From Flavobacterium taihuense (GTDB lineage: Bacteria > Bacteroidota > Bacteroidia > Flavobacteriales > Flavobacteriaceae): DNA of 64,000 bases. The DNA lies in the NCBI RefSeq assembly GCF_019351435.1, contig NZ_JAHWYN010000005.1, forward strand, positions 124,001-188,000, written 5' to 3'. Below are positions 1 to 8,619 of the stretch, one piece after another (the first letter of the stretch is position 1; each line of letters starts with the position of its first letter). The notes beneath the pieces were generated by a model. It had not been told where the DNA came from and did not search any database. It saw only the letters and a program-made list of their open reading frames with translations. Both the position numbers and the translations under genes were made by a program.

Positions 1-81
1 TATATAGGTGAAGGAGGAATAATGGGGCGTAGTAGCCCTGTTTCCAGTATTATTAATAGTGGCTTTACAGAAATGATCTAG
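1..81 (+). CDS. 3' end of an unidentified gene (partial)
   Basis: The frame starting at base 1 is open and ends at TAG 79-81, giving 26 residues that finish in NSGFTEMI. The start lies outside the window. The composition (GEGGIMGRSSP, then SSIINSGF) looks like real protein, but 26 residues are too few to assign a family. Bases 82-261 that follow hold no recognisable gene. Confidence 0.4.
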   Translation, partial: YIGEGGIMGRSSPVSSIINSGFTEMI

Positions 82-261
82 CAATATCAATTGCATTGAA
101 ATAACAATAAATTCATTTATATTTGAAGTAAAAAACAAGGCACTGTCACATAAAGTTACTTCGATTAAATGGGGTATGTGCGATTTTATCGGAAATATAT
201 ACAAGTTGTATGTCACTTTAGGAAACAACGGTATCAACAAAATCATTAAAAAAAACATAAA

Positions 262-831
262 ATGAGCATTTCAAAATCAGACAGACCAGCGCTAATTTTA
301 ATAGACATTCAAAAAGGGTTTGATAATGTCGAATATTGGGGCGGACAAAGAAACAATCTTGATGCGGAAAATAACGCAGGCGAACTTTTGGAACTTTGGA
401 GAGAAAATCATCTTCCAATTTTTCATATCAAACATTGTTCTTCAACGCCGACTTCTTTGCTAAACGAGACAAATGAAGGAAACGAATTTAAAGACATTGT
501 AAAACCAGTTAACGGAGAACCAATTATCAAAAAGAATGTGAATAGTGCTTTTATCGGGACAAACTTAAAAGAGCAACTTGACAACGATAAAATAACGAAA
601 CTTGTAATTGTAGGTTTGACAACAGACCATTGCGTTTCAACGACTACGAGAATGGCAGGAAATTTCGGGTTTGATACTTTTTTGGTTTCTGATGCGACAG
701 CTACCTTTAACAAAAAAGGACTTGACGGACAAAATTTTTCAGCAGAATTAATTCACGAAACAGCTTTGGCGAGTTTGAATGGCGAGTTTGCAACCGTCGT
801 AACAACAGACTTTTTAAAACAAAATATTTAG
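262..831 (+). CDS. Isochorismatase-family cysteine hydrolase
   Basis: A 189-residue cytoplasmic alpha/beta hydrolase of the isochorismatase/nicotinamidase superfamily. The expected triad is visible: Asp15 in ALILIDIQ, Lys90 or Lys91 in PIIKKNVNSAF, and nucleophile Cys124 in GLTTDHCVSTTTR. The cis-peptide region before the Cys (VIVGLTTDHC) is typical. The length is normal for the family. Members hydrolyse amides or vinyl ethers such as nicotinamide or isochorismate; nothing here decides the substrate. It stands alone, with 180 bp upstream and 228 bp downstream without a gene. The first ATG of the frame is used. Confidence 0.85.
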   Translation: MSISKSDRPALILIDIQKGFDNVEYWGGQRNNLDAENNAGELLELWRENHLPIFHIKHCSSTPTSLLNETNEGNEFKDIVKPVNGEPIIKKNVNSAFIGTNLKEQLDNDKITKLVIVGLTTDHCVSTTTRMAGNFGFDTFLVSDATATFNKKGLDGQNFSAELIHETALASLNGEFATVVTTDFLKQNI

Positions 832-1059
832 ACATTCGGTGGAAGAAAAGCGAATGCGCAACAGTTAATACAACAGATTTGGGTAATTTGCTTAATAGAA
901 ATTTGGTTTTGTATTTGGGCGATTTGGCAAATCCGAAAACAGGGCTTAATTTAGTGTTAAATTGCTTGTGGTAAATATGTTGTATTTAGTTTTATTGCTG
1001 CAATCTGTTATGACGAAACATACTCTTTAACGCACTATAACTATTTAATAGCCTAATTT

Positions 1060-2232
1060 ATGACATCACTTTCCAATACCAGAATCGAATCCATTGACTT
1101 ACTAAAAGGTTTGGTGATGGTCATAATGGCACTCGACCATGTGAGGGATTATTTTCATTATTCGGCTTTCTTTTTTGATCCAACAGATCCCATTCAAAGT
1201 AATTTGCCCATCTTTTTTACACGATGGATAACTCATTTTTGTGCGCCTACCTTTAGTTTTTTGGCTGGAATGTCCGCATTTATGGTTGGAAAAAGGAAAA
1301 CTAAGAAAGAGTTATCTGGTTTTTTATTCAAAAGAGGACTTTGGTTGGTTTTTATAGAGTTGACGGTTGTTGGTTTTGCTTGGTTTTTTGATGTTCATTT
1401 CAGGACTTTTGGCTTGCTTGTAATATGGTCATTGGGAATTAGCATGATAGTCTTGGCGGCTTTAATTTATTTACCAAGAACCTATATTCTAATTTTTAGC
1501 TTGCTGCTTATTTGCTGTCATAATCTGTTTGACAACGTTCATTTTTCGGGTAATGTATTGTGGTCTCTTATTCATGAACAAACTTTTTATTCACTATCTG
1601 AACATACCCAACTATTGATTGGATACCCACTTGTTCCATGGATTGCAGTAATGGCTTTAGGGTATTATTTCGGTGCTTTTTATGATAAATCTTTTGACAG
1701 TAATAAGCGAAAAAAATTATTCAACTATATTGGAGGAATTGCAATTATCGTTTTTATTCTATTGAGATTGACAAATTTGTATGGAGACTCAAGGCTGTTT
1801 GAACAGTATGATACTGTATCCCAAGACTTGATTTCTTTCTTGAATCCAAGTAAATATCCTCCATCACTTTTGTATGTATTGATGACTTTGGGGGGAGCTT
1901 TCTTATTTTTGGCTAACACTGAAAAACTCAAAGGAAAGATTGTGGATTTCTTTTCCACTTTCGGAAGAGTTCCTTTTTTCTATTACATTCTACATCTCTA
2001 CATCATTCACATAATAGCAATGATTTTTGCAGAACTGTCTGGTTTTGGCTGGCAAAAATTTATTTTCTCCACATGGATCGGATTTGAACCCAATATGAAA
2101 GGTTATGGTTTTAGTCTTTGGTTGGTTTACACCGTTTGGATAGGAATTATTTTGATGCTTTATCCCTTATGTAAAAAGTTTGACAAATATAAACAAAGGA
2201 ACAAGGAGAAATGGTGGTTGAGTTATTTGTAA
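1060..2232 (+). CDS. DUF1624/HGSNAT-type polytopic membrane protein
   Basis: A 390-residue inner-membrane protein with about ten hydrophobic segments. The N-terminus carries the family signature: RIESIDLLKG, then MALDHVRDYF with the conserved Asp-His pair, then a Thr/Arg-rich stretch and FLAGMSAFM. This matches the catalytic-domain family of heparan-alpha-glucosaminide N-acetyltransferase (DUF1624), which overlaps the YeiB-like acyltransferase fold. Such proteins are thought to move acyl groups across the membrane, but the bacterial substrate is usually unknown. It is followed 56 bp later by a YdeI-like gene on the same strand. Family assignment is firm; function is not. Confidence 0.8.
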   Translation: MTSLSNTRIESIDLLKGLVMVIMALDHVRDYFHYSAFFFDPTDPIQSNLPIFFTRWITHFCAPTFSFLAGMSAFMVGKRKTKKELSGFLFKRGLWLVFIELTVVGFAWFFDVHFRTFGLLVIWSLGISMIVLAALIYLPRTYILIFSLLLICCHNLFDNVHFSGNVLWSLIHEQTFYSLSEHTQLLIGYPLVPWIAVMALGYYFGAFYDKSFDSNKRKKLFNYIGGIAIIVFILLRLTNLYGDSRLFEQYDTVSQDLISFLNPSKYPPSLLYVLMTLGGAFLFLANTEKLKGKIVDFFSTFGRVPFFYYILHLYIIHIIAMIFAELSGFGWQKFIFSTWIGFEPNMKGYGFSLWLVYTVWIGIILMLYPLCKKFDKYKQRNKEKWWLSYL

Positions 2233-2288
2233 TAAATAAATTCCAACTAGTTTTCCTTTTGATAAAAAAGAATTGTGTTAATCAATAA

Positions 2289-2876
2289 ATGAATTTTATG
2301 AATCCTAAGGTTGATTTTTATTTTGATAAATCCTCAAAATGGCAAACAGCATTGGAGCAATTAAGAAGGATTGCTCTGGAATGTCATCTGACAGAAGAAT
2401 TGAAATGGGGGTGTCCTTGTTATATGTTTCAAGGGAATAATATCGTTTTAATTCATGAGTTTAAAGAATACTGTGCTTTTTTGTTTTTCAAAGGGGCTTT
2501 ATTGAATGATTCTAATGGTATCTTGATTCAACAAACGAAAAATGTACAGGCAGCGCGACAGATTCGGTTTACTAATGTTCAGGAAATTGTGCCAATGGAA
2601 TCCGTCTTGAAAGCTTATATTTATGAAGCTATTGAAGTGGAAAAAGCTGGTTTGGAAGTTGAATTTAAAAAGACCGAGGAATTTGTCGTAGCCGAAGAAT
2701 TTCAAATAAGACTAGACGGATTCCCCGATTTGAAAAAGGCTTTCGAAGGTTTAACATCAGGAAGACAGAAAGCATATCTGTTGTATTTTTCGGCACCCAA
2801 ACAATCCAAAACCCGGGAAGCAAGAGTTGAAAAATGCATATCGCAAATTCTTAATGGAAAGGGATTGAATGATTAG
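2289..2876 (+). CDS. YdeI/OmpD-associated family protein (DUF1801-like)
   Basis: A 195-residue soluble protein. The N-terminal 110 residues resemble DUF1801 (a start like VDFYF, then ELKWGCPCYMFQGNNIVLIHEFKEY). The C-terminal part has the YdeI-type end (PDLKKAFEGLTSGRQKAYLLYFSAPKQSKTR in pieces), with Arg/Lys-rich conserved positions. ATG 2289 and ATG 2298 are both possible starts; the second begins MNPKVDFYF and fits the family start better. The biochemical role of these proteins is unknown; in Bacillus, YdeI-like proteins have been linked to peptide or envelope stress. No operon partner is obvious. Confidence 0.75.
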   Translation: MNFMNPKVDFYFDKSSKWQTALEQLRRIALECHLTEELKWGCPCYMFQGNNIVLIHEFKEYCAFLFFKGALLNDSNGILIQQTKNVQAARQIRFTNVQEIVPMESVLKAYIYEAIEVEKAGLEVEFKKTEEFVVAEEFQIRLDGFPDLKKAFEGLTSGRQKAYLLYFSAPKQSKTREARVEKCISQILNGKGLND

Positions 2877-2925
2877 TAAATTTGAATAAAAAATAAAGAC
2901 ATCAAATTTAACCCTTAAAAAAATC

Positions 2926-3501
2926 ATGCCTGAAATATTTAAAAATCATCTAGAAAAATTCATCGATATAGATGAAAGAGAATTTTCTGCTATTTTAGCT
3001 TTTTTTCAGATTAGAAAAGTAAAGAAAAAAGAGAATTTGCTTGTGGAAGGACAGATTTGTAAATCACATTATTTTATGCTCAACGGTTGTCTGCGCAAAT
3101 TTTTCATCAATGAAAAAGGAATTGAACAAACCACAGAATTTGCCATTGAAAATTGGTGGCTAACAGACAATTTTGCTTATGAGCGAGGTTTGTCAACAGA
3201 ATTTTACATTCAGGCAGTAGAGAATTCTGAGATTTTAGTCATCGACCGTGAGGCACAAGAAGAATTATTAATCGAATTTCCCAAAATGGAACGTTATTTC
3301 AGATTTATTTACCAGCGGGCGTATGCTGCTGCACAAATACGTCTAAAATACCTTTATGATTTTTCGAAAGAAGAATTCTATGATCACCTTTGCAAAGGAC
3401 ATCCTGAATTTGTACAACGTATTCCTCAATATTTGATTGCTTCTTTTTTAGGGTTTACTCCAGAATATTTAAGCGAAATCAGGAATAAAAAGCGTTCTTA
3501 A
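2926..3501 (+). CDS. Crp/Fnr-family transcriptional regulator
   Basis: 191 residues. Residues about 15-115 form a cyclic-nucleotide-binding-like beta roll (LLVEGQICKSHYFMLNG, then IEQTTEFAIENWW). A helical dimer segment follows, and then a short C-terminal helix-turn-helix (IPQYLIASFLGFTPEYLSEIR). This architecture is common among Bacteroidota Crp/Fnr proteins, which mostly do not bind cAMP. There are no Fnr-type iron-sulfur cysteines. It lies 64 bp upstream of an AhpD-like gene on the same strand, so it may control that gene; this is inference from position. Confidence 0.8.
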   Translation: MPEIFKNHLEKFIDIDEREFSAILAFFQIRKVKKKENLLVEGQICKSHYFMLNGCLRKFFINEKGIEQTTEFAIENWWLTDNFAYERGLSTEFYIQAVENSEILVIDREAQEELLIEFPKMERYFRFIYQRAYAAAQIRLKYLYDFSKEEFYDHLCKGHPEFVQRIPQYLIASFLGFTPEYLSEIRNKKRS

Positions 3502-3565
3502 ACTGGTTTAAGTTTTTTGCAGTATCTATTCCAGAAATTTGTCCTGTTAATTTAAAACAAAAAAA

Positions 3566-4006
3566 ATGGAAAAGAGAATAAACATCAACGAAGTAGAACC
3601 TCAGGCTTATAAAGCCATGTATGCTTTGGAAGGGTATTTGGCAACATCTCAATTGTCAAAAACACGTAAAGAATTAATAAAAATTAGGGCTTCCCAGATT
3701 AATGGATGTGCGTTTTGTATTGATATGCACACGAAAGATGCTTTAAAATACGGAGAAACTAATCAACGTATTTTTTTACTGAACGCTTGGCGTGAAACCG
3801 ATTTATTTACAGAGGAAGAAAAGACAATTTTGGCCATCACCGAAGAAATCACTTTGATTCATAATCATGGTTTGTCTGATGAAACGTATAAAAAAGCAGG
3901 ACAAGTTTTTGACCAAAACACAATCGCTCAAATTATAATGGAGGTTGTAACCATAAATGCATGGAACAGAATTGCAGTGAGTACACAATTGGAGCCAGGG
4001 AAATAA
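3566..4006 (+). CDS. Carboxymuconolactone decarboxylase/AhpD-like protein
   Basis: 146 residues with the AhpD-like core. The motif CAFCIDMH (Cys48, Cys51, His55) is the CxxCxxxH redox site of alkylhydroperoxidase-type members, so peroxidase activity is more likely than gamma-carboxymuconolactone decarboxylation. Members work as homo-oligomers in the cytoplasm. A strong terminator follows the gene at 4032-4067, closing the unit begun by the Crp/Fnr gene. Confidence 0.85.
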   Translation: MEKRININEVEPQAYKAMYALEGYLATSQLSKTRKELIKIRASQINGCAFCIDMHTKDALKYGETNQRIFLLNAWRETDLFTEEEKTILAITEEITLIHNHGLSDETYKKAGQVFDQNTIAQIIMEVVTINAWNRIAVSTQLEPGK

Positions 4007-4031
4007 AAGACTGTTAATGGCAGAATGATTG

Positions 4032-4067
4032 AAAAGCGCAAAAGATCAAGACTTTTGCGCTTTTTTT
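4032..4067 (+). terminator. Rho-independent terminator after AhpD-like gene
   Basis: A perfect 13-bp stem (4032-4044 with 4052-4064) encloses a 7-base loop, and the T-run extends to 4067. It lies 26 bp past the stop codon of the AhpD-like gene. Confidence 0.85.
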
Positions 4068-4179
4068 ATGATTAAAGCGCAAGTCGTGCAATGTTTCTAG
4101 CCGTAATATTGATTTAATTCCAATCCTATTTTTAAGTTAAAAGATCATTATTCGTTTATAAATTCTTTATTTTTGGAGG

Positions 4180-4869
4180 ATGAAACTACTGGCAAGCTTC
4201 TTTTTGTTATTTCCAATACTATTATGTTCCCAATCTTTTGAAAAAGGGGAAAAATTGTTCGTTGACGGGAAATTCGATCAAGCGCAACCTATTCTGGAAA
4301 GCTACCTAAAAAGTAATCCGTCAAATCTTAAAGCAATAGAGTATTTGGGTGATATTGCAGGATATGATAAGTCTTGGGATAAAGCGATAGGGTATTATAA
4401 AAAACTAAAAATATTAAAACCCACCGAAGCGAATTTTTATTACAAATATGGAGGAGCTTTAGGAATGAAATCATTGGAGGTTAATAAATTTAAAGCCTTG
4501 GGAATGATTAGTGAGATAAGGTCTTCTTTTGAAAAAGCCATACTGTTAAATCCAAAACATGTTGAAGCGCGATGGGCATTAATCGAATTAAATTTGAAAC
4601 TGCCGGGGATTGTTGGTGGAAGTGAATCCAAGGCTATTAAGTATTCAACAGAATTAAGGGAAATATCTCCAGTTGATGGGTATTTGTCACGAGGTCATAT
4701 TGAGGAATATTTCAACAGATATAGCAGTGCTGAACAGCAATACAAAAGAGCTATTTTGATTGGAGGTTCTAAGGTTTGTTATCAAAAATTGGCCGATTTG
4801 TATAAAAACAAAATGAAACAACCCGATAAATCCAATGCCATTTGGGAAGAGTATAAAAATAAGAAATAG
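4180..4869 (+). CDS. Exported TPR-repeat protein
   Basis: 229 residues. Residues 1-18 form a signal peptide (MKLLASFFLLFPILLCSQS), so it should be periplasmic or envelope-associated. The rest is tetratricopeptide repeats: FVDGKFDQAQPILESYLKSN, YDKSWDKAIGYYKKLK, then IRSSFEKAILLNPKHVEARW, ending with YSSAEQQYKRAI. Such proteins serve as protein-binding scaffolds. The next gene, mpl, starts 41 bp downstream in the same direction. No enzymatic domain is present. The partner is unknown. Confidence 0.75.
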   Translation: MKLLASFFLLFPILLCSQSFEKGEKLFVDGKFDQAQPILESYLKSNPSNLKAIEYLGDIAGYDKSWDKAIGYYKKLKILKPTEANFYYKYGGALGMKSLEVNKFKALGMISEIRSSFEKAILLNPKHVEARWALIELNLKLPGIVGGSESKAIKYSTELREISPVDGYLSRGHIEEYFNRYSSAEQQYKRAILIGGSKVCYQKLADLYKNKMKQPDKSNAIWEEYKNKK

Positions 4870-4910
4870 AGTAATCGATTATTAGATAAAAGCAATATAA
4901 AGAACAATAA

Positions 4911-6266
4911 ATGAAAACACATTTCATTGCCATAGGCGGAAGCGCAATGCATAACTTAGCATTGGCATTATACAACAAAGGATATCAAGTTACGGGAAGT
5001 GATGATGCTATTTTTGAACCTTCAAAATCAAGATTGGAAAAAAAGGGAATTATGCCTGCAGAGTTGGGGTGGTTTCCAGAGAAAATCACTTCCGATATTG
5101 AAGCCGTAATTCTTGGAATGCACGCCAAAGCTGATAATCCAGAACTCTTGAGAGCTCAGGCATTAGGACTAAAAATTTATTCGTATCCAGAGTTTTTATA
5201 CGAACAATCCAAAAATAAGACCCGTGTTGTTATTGGTGGTTCTCATGGGAAAACGACTATTACCTCAATGATTTTGCACGTGATGCATTACCATAATATT
5301 GAAGTGGATTATATGGTGGGGGCTCAATTGGAAGGTTTCGATACAATGGTGCATCTTACCGAAGAGAATGATTTTATTGTTTTGGAAGGCGATGAATATT
5401 TGTCTTCACCAATTGACAGAAGGCCTAAATTTCATTTATATCAACCCAATATTGCTTTGATTTCAGGTATTGCTTGGGATCACATCAATGTTTTTCCAAC
5501 TTATGATTTTTATGTAGAACAGTTTGAAATTTTCATTGATAAAATTACAAATGGTGGTATTTTGGTTTACAATGAAGACGATTCTGAAGTGAAACGTGTT
5601 GCCGAAAAAGCAACTAATCCTATTCGTAAAATACCATATACAACACCAAAATACGCGGTAAAAGACGGTGTGACACTTTTGGAAACCCCAGATGGGCCTA
5701 TGCCTATTGAAGTATTTGGTGCACATAATTTAAATAATCTGGCTGGAGCCAAGTGGATTTGCCAAAATATGGGAGTCGATGAAGCCGATTTCTATGAAGC
5801 TATTGCCAGTTTCAAAGGGGCATCCAAACGTTTGGAAATAATTGCTGAAAGCAAAACTAAAGTAGCCTACAAAGATTTTGCGCACTCGCCGAGTAAAGTC
5901 TCTGCGACAACGAAAGCGGTAAAAGAGCAATATCCAAACCGTACTGTTGTGGCTTGTTTGGAATTGCACACGTACAGTAGTTTGAATGCCGAATTTTTGA
6001 AAGAATACGAAGGCGCACTCGAATATGCTGATGTTGCTGTTGTTTTCTATTCTCCGGATGCAGTCAAAATTAAGCAATTAGAAGAAGTGACCTATGAACA
6101 AATTGCCAAAGCTTTCAATAGAGAAGATCTGATCATTTACACGAATCCAAAAGATTTTAAAGACTATTTGTTTAATCTAGATCTGGAGAATTCAGCTTTA
6201 TTGCTGATGAGTTCAGGTAATTATGGAGGTTTGAACTTTGATGAGGTAAAAGAATTGATAGCATAA
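4911..6266 (+). CDS. mpl: UDP-N-acetylmuramate:L-alanyl-gamma-D-glutamyl-meso-diaminopimelate ligase
   Basis: A 451-residue Mur-ligase paralogue that attaches recycled murein tripeptide to UDP-MurNAc in the cytoplasm. The Mur N-terminal Rossmann domain begins at residue 4 (HFIAIGGSAMHNLA). The ATP loop is GSHGKTT at residues 110-116. The central domain contains FIVLEGDEY and AWDHINVFPTY, and the C-terminal domain contains DFAHSPSK, which is characteristic of Mpl rather than MurC. Length and domain order are normal. The gene closes with a terminator at 6291-6330. It is more likely Mpl than MurC because of the SAMHNLA start and the short linker. Confidence 0.9.
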   Translation: MKTHFIAIGGSAMHNLALALYNKGYQVTGSDDAIFEPSKSRLEKKGIMPAELGWFPEKITSDIEAVILGMHAKADNPELLRAQALGLKIYSYPEFLYEQSKNKTRVVIGGSHGKTTITSMILHVMHYHNIEVDYMVGAQLEGFDTMVHLTEENDFIVLEGDEYLSSPIDRRPKFHLYQPNIALISGIAWDHINVFPTYDFYVEQFEIFIDKITNGGILVYNEDDSEVKRVAEKATNPIRKIPYTTPKYAVKDGVTLLETPDGPMPIEVFGAHNLNNLAGAKWICQNMGVDEADFYEAIASFKGASKRLEIIAESKTKVAYKDFAHSPSKVSATTKAVKEQYPNRTVVACLELHTYSSLNAEFLKEYEGALEYADVAVVFYSPDAVKIKQLEEVTYEQIAKAFNREDLIIYTNPKDFKDYLFNLDLENSALLLMSSGNYGGLNFDEVKELIA

Positions 6267-6290
6267 TAAATTATTGCATAGAATGTATAA

Positions 6291-6330
6291 TGTGCTAATT
6301 ACGATTTTGTAATTGGCACATTTTTATTTT
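6291..6330 (+). terminator. Terminator after mpl
   Basis: A 12-bp stem (6291-6302 with 6309-6320, one G-T wobble) has a 6-base loop and is followed by TTTTTATTTT. Confidence 0.8.
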
Positions 6331-6429
6331 GCATATTTTCCTCAGAATCTTTATCAAAATAAGAAAAGAATTTTAATGTATGATTTTTCTCTTTTTTTAA
6401 TATATTAGCCAAACTAAGAATCTAGATAT

Positions 6430-6888
6430 ATGGACTCAAAAATAAAAGTTGTAAAAACAACCAGCGAAAACCCTGATTTTTTATCGTTGATAAAGACATT
6501 TGATGCGTATTTATGGGAACGTTACCCCGAATTGAAAGCCAATTATTGGGGAAATAATATCATCGAATTGAATCCAAATGTTGTCGTTATTTATCGGAAC
6601 GAAAAACCGGTAGCGTGCGGCTGTTTCAAGAAATATGATAAAATTGCAATTGAAATAAAACGGATGTTTGTTTCTCCAGAAGCGCGCGGATTAGGTTTGG
6701 CTCAAAGGATATTGCAGGAATTAGAGCTTTGGGCAACGGAATTAGGTTATTCTGTTTCTATTTTAGAAACCTTGCATAAACAACAGGAAGCGATTAGTTT
6801 GTATCAAAAAGTTGGATATGCTATTGTCGATAATTACGAACCTTATGTGGATTCTGAGAATAGTGTTTGCATGAGAAAACAAATTTAG
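6430..6888 (+). CDS. GNAT-family N-acetyltransferase
   Basis: 152 residues. The acetyl-CoA-binding motif A is clear at about residues 77-95 (KRMFVSPEARGLGLAQRIL, containing RGLGLA), and motif B follows (LETLHKQQEAISLYQKVGY). The substrate is unknown; the size and the ISLYQKVGY end are typical of small-molecule or amino-acid acetylators. Its stop codon lies 11 bp before the preferred radC start, so the two are probably co-transcribed. Confidence 0.85.
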   Translation: MDSKIKVVKTTSENPDFLSLIKTFDAYLWERYPELKANYWGNNIIELNPNVVVIYRNEKPVACGCFKKYDKIAIEIKRMFVSPEARGLGLAQRILQELELWATELGYSVSILETLHKQQEAISLYQKVGYAIVDNYEPYVDSENSVCMRKQI

Positions 6889-6899
6889 AAAATAAGCCT

Positions 6900-7595
6900 A
6901 TGTCGGAAACTTCATTTTTCCCAATTACTAACTGGTCAGAAGACGATAAACCTAGAGAAAAACTAATGCTCAAAGGTAAAAGTGTTTTGAGTGATGCCGA
7001 ATTGATTGCAATATTGATTGGTTCTGGAAGCCGAAATGAATCGGCGGTGGGTTTGAGTAAACGAATTTTGGCAAGTGTAGATCATAATTTGAATGCTTTG
7101 GGAAAGCTATCTATTGCACAATTAATGAATTTTAAAGGAATTGGCGAAGCCAAGGCGATTTCGATAATTGCCGCAATGGAGTTGGGGAGGAGAAGACGAA
7201 GTGAAGAAGCAGTTGAGTTAACAAAAGTAACATCCAGTAAAGCGGTTTTTGAAGTGATGCAGCCCATAATAGGAGAACTGCCCCATGAAGAATTTTGGGT
7301 TTTGTTTTTGAATAATTCCAATAAGATACTTTCCAAATCACAATTAAGCAAAGGCGGAATGACGGGAACAATGGTGGATGTCCGAATTGTTTTTAAATTG
7401 GCTTTCGAGCAAAATGCAACGGCAATAATTCTCACGCACAATCATCCTTCCGGAAAATTGCAAGCCAGCGATGCCGATATTCAAATAACAAAAAAAATTA
7501 AAACAGCAGGGCAGCAATTAGATATTCCTGTATTGGATCATATAATAATTACAGAAAAAGGGTATTATAGTTTTGCTGATGAAGGGATATTTTAA
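6900..7595 (+). CDS. radC: RadC family JAB-domain protein
   Basis: 231 residues from ATG 6900; an upstream in-frame ATG at 6867 would overlap the preceding gene and add an unconserved leader, so 6900 is preferred. A helix-hairpin-helix region (KGIGEAKA, about 80-86) precedes the C-terminal JAMM/MPN+ metalloprotease-like motif, with His180 and His182 in THNHPSG and Asp191 in SDAD. RadC proteins were named for a supposed role in DNA repair that has not been upheld; the true function is unsettled. The domains are complete. Confidence 0.88.
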   Translation: MSETSFFPITNWSEDDKPREKLMLKGKSVLSDAELIAILIGSGSRNESAVGLSKRILASVDHNLNALGKLSIAQLMNFKGIGEAKAISIIAAMELGRRRRSEEAVELTKVTSSKAVFEVMQPIIGELPHEEFWVLFLNNSNKILSKSQLSKGGMTGTMVDVRIVFKLAFEQNATAIILTHNHPSGKLQASDADIQITKKIKTAGQQLDIPVLDHIIITEKGYYSFADEGIF

Positions 7596-7600
7596 ATAAT

Positions 7601-7631
7601 TTGTTTCAGTTGGACATTTGTCGTATATTTG
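7601..7631 (+). promoter_or_regulatory. Promoter of the Xre/RES pair
   Basis: A consensus Bacteroidota promoter: TTG at 7601-7603, a 20-base spacer, and TATATTTG at 7624-7631. Transcription should start near 7637, only about a dozen bases before ATG 7649. This rules out the longer frame that begins at 7601. Confidence 0.7.
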
Positions 7632-7642
7632 CGGACAAATGT
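7614..7642. promoter_or_regulatory. Inverted-repeat operator over the toxin-antitoxin promoter
   Basis: Two perfect 9-bp inverted arms, ACATTTGTC (7614-7622) and GACAAATGT (7634-7642), flank the -7 box. The arms themselves are partly palindromic (GACA..TGTC). A bound dimeric Xre-type antitoxin would cover the promoter, which is the usual autoregulation of such operons; binding is inferred. Confidence 0.65.
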
Positions 7643-7648
7643 ATTTTT

Positions 7649-8152
7649 ATGGAAGCGATTAAGTTAAAACCAAGAGAAGCTATTGATAAAGCCGTTAGAG
7701 TTTTAGTCAATAGAGTGGAGCAGGAGAGGGGATATAAGCTTTTGAATAAGAAGATTACTTATGATGAGTTTTTGAAAAATAGAATGCTAATTATTCATTC
7801 TATTCGCGAAGGAATTCCGTATGAACTTTTCAATTTGATAAAAGAAATAACTCCTTTTAACGAGGAGGATTGGGCTTCATTTTTAGGGATTTCTACAAAA
7901 TCACTTCAAAGAAATAAAATCAAAGAGGATTTTATTTTCAAACCGTTACAATCCGAAAAAATATTGGAATTGGCTGAGGTAACTTCTTTGGGGAATACCG
8001 TTTTTGATACTGAAGCACAGTTTTATTTGTGGTTAAACACACCTTCATTTGCACTTGGAAATCTGCAGCCTATAGAATTACTCAAAGATTCTTACGGCAA
8101 AGAAATGGTGGTAAATGAATTGAATAAAATTGACCAAGGGATTTTTGTATAA
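7649..8152 (+). CDS. Xre/MbcA/ParS-type antitoxin (DUF2384)
   Basis: 167 residues from ATG 7649, chosen because the promoter -7 box lies at 7624-7631. An N-terminal helical region is followed by a Xre-like HTH (NEEDWASFLGISTKSLQRNK). The C-terminal toxin-binding domain includes GNTVFDTEAQFYLWLNTP, ALGNLQPIELLKDSYGKE and the end NELNKIDQGIF. This C-terminal pattern is diagnostic of antitoxins paired with RES toxins. The stop codon overlaps the toxin start by one base (TAATG), indicating translational coupling. It should neutralise the toxin by direct binding and repress the operon at the operator just upstream. Confidence 0.9.
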   Translation: MEAIKLKPREAIDKAVRVLVNRVEQERGYKLLNKKITYDEFLKNRMLIIHSIREGIPYELFNLIKEITPFNEEDWASFLGISTKSLQRNKIKEDFIFKPLQSEKILELAEVTSLGNTVFDTEAQFYLWLNTPSFALGNLQPIELLKDSYGKEMVVNELNKIDQGIFV

Positions 8153-8610
8153 TGGAAGTTTTTCGGTTAGCACGCAAAAAATATCCCATTGAGTTATCCG
8201 GAAAAGGCGCGTCAATTTCGGGAGCGCGTTGGAATTCAAAAGGGACTGAGATTATTTATTGTGCCCAAAATAGGGCTTTGGCAATGGCCGAAGTTTTAGT
8301 CCATCTTTCATTGGCAACATTACCCAATGATTTTGTAATGTTAACAATTGATATTCCAGATACTATTTTGGTTGAAGTTTTAGATCTCAATAAAGTAAAT
8401 TTAGATTGGAATGTTTTTCCTTGTACCTTTGAAACGCCTCTTTTGGGAGATGATTTTATAAAAAGAAATAAAGCTTGTGTTTTAAAAGTACCTTCTGCTG
8501 TAGTAAAAGGCGATTTTAATTTTTTGATTAATCCGTATCATTTTGATTTTTATAAAATTAAAATTATAGAACAAGCCGATTTTCCTTTCGACAAACGAAT
8601 TTTTAAATAA
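8152..8610 (+). CDS. RES-domain toxin (NAD+-degrading)
   Basis: 152 residues, the usual size of RES toxins. The motif GARWNSKG (Arg26), the following IIYCAQNRALAMAEVLVHL (Tyr36, Glu47) and the early Arg5 are the conserved RES residues. Family members deplete NAD+ by phosphorolysis or hydrolysis in the cytoplasm and halt growth. The gene starts on the last base of the antitoxin stop codon. All key residues appear present, so the toxin is likely functional. Confidence 0.9.
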   Translation: MEVFRLARKKYPIELSGKGASISGARWNSKGTEIIYCAQNRALAMAEVLVHLSLATLPNDFVMLTIDIPDTILVEVLDLNKVNLDWNVFPCTFETPLLGDDFIKRNKACVLKVPSAVVKGDFNFLINPYHFDFYKIKIIEQADFPFDKRIFK

Positions 8611-8619
8611 TAGCATTAC

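Noticed and set aside
832..1059. Integron attC site after the isochorismatase-like gene
   Set aside because: One GTTRRRY-like word is present, but no matching RYYYAAC partner or paired inner boxes were found, and no integrase lies in the window.
5463..6077. Minus-strand frames inside mpl
   Set aside because: Shadow frames opposite a conserved full-length ligase.
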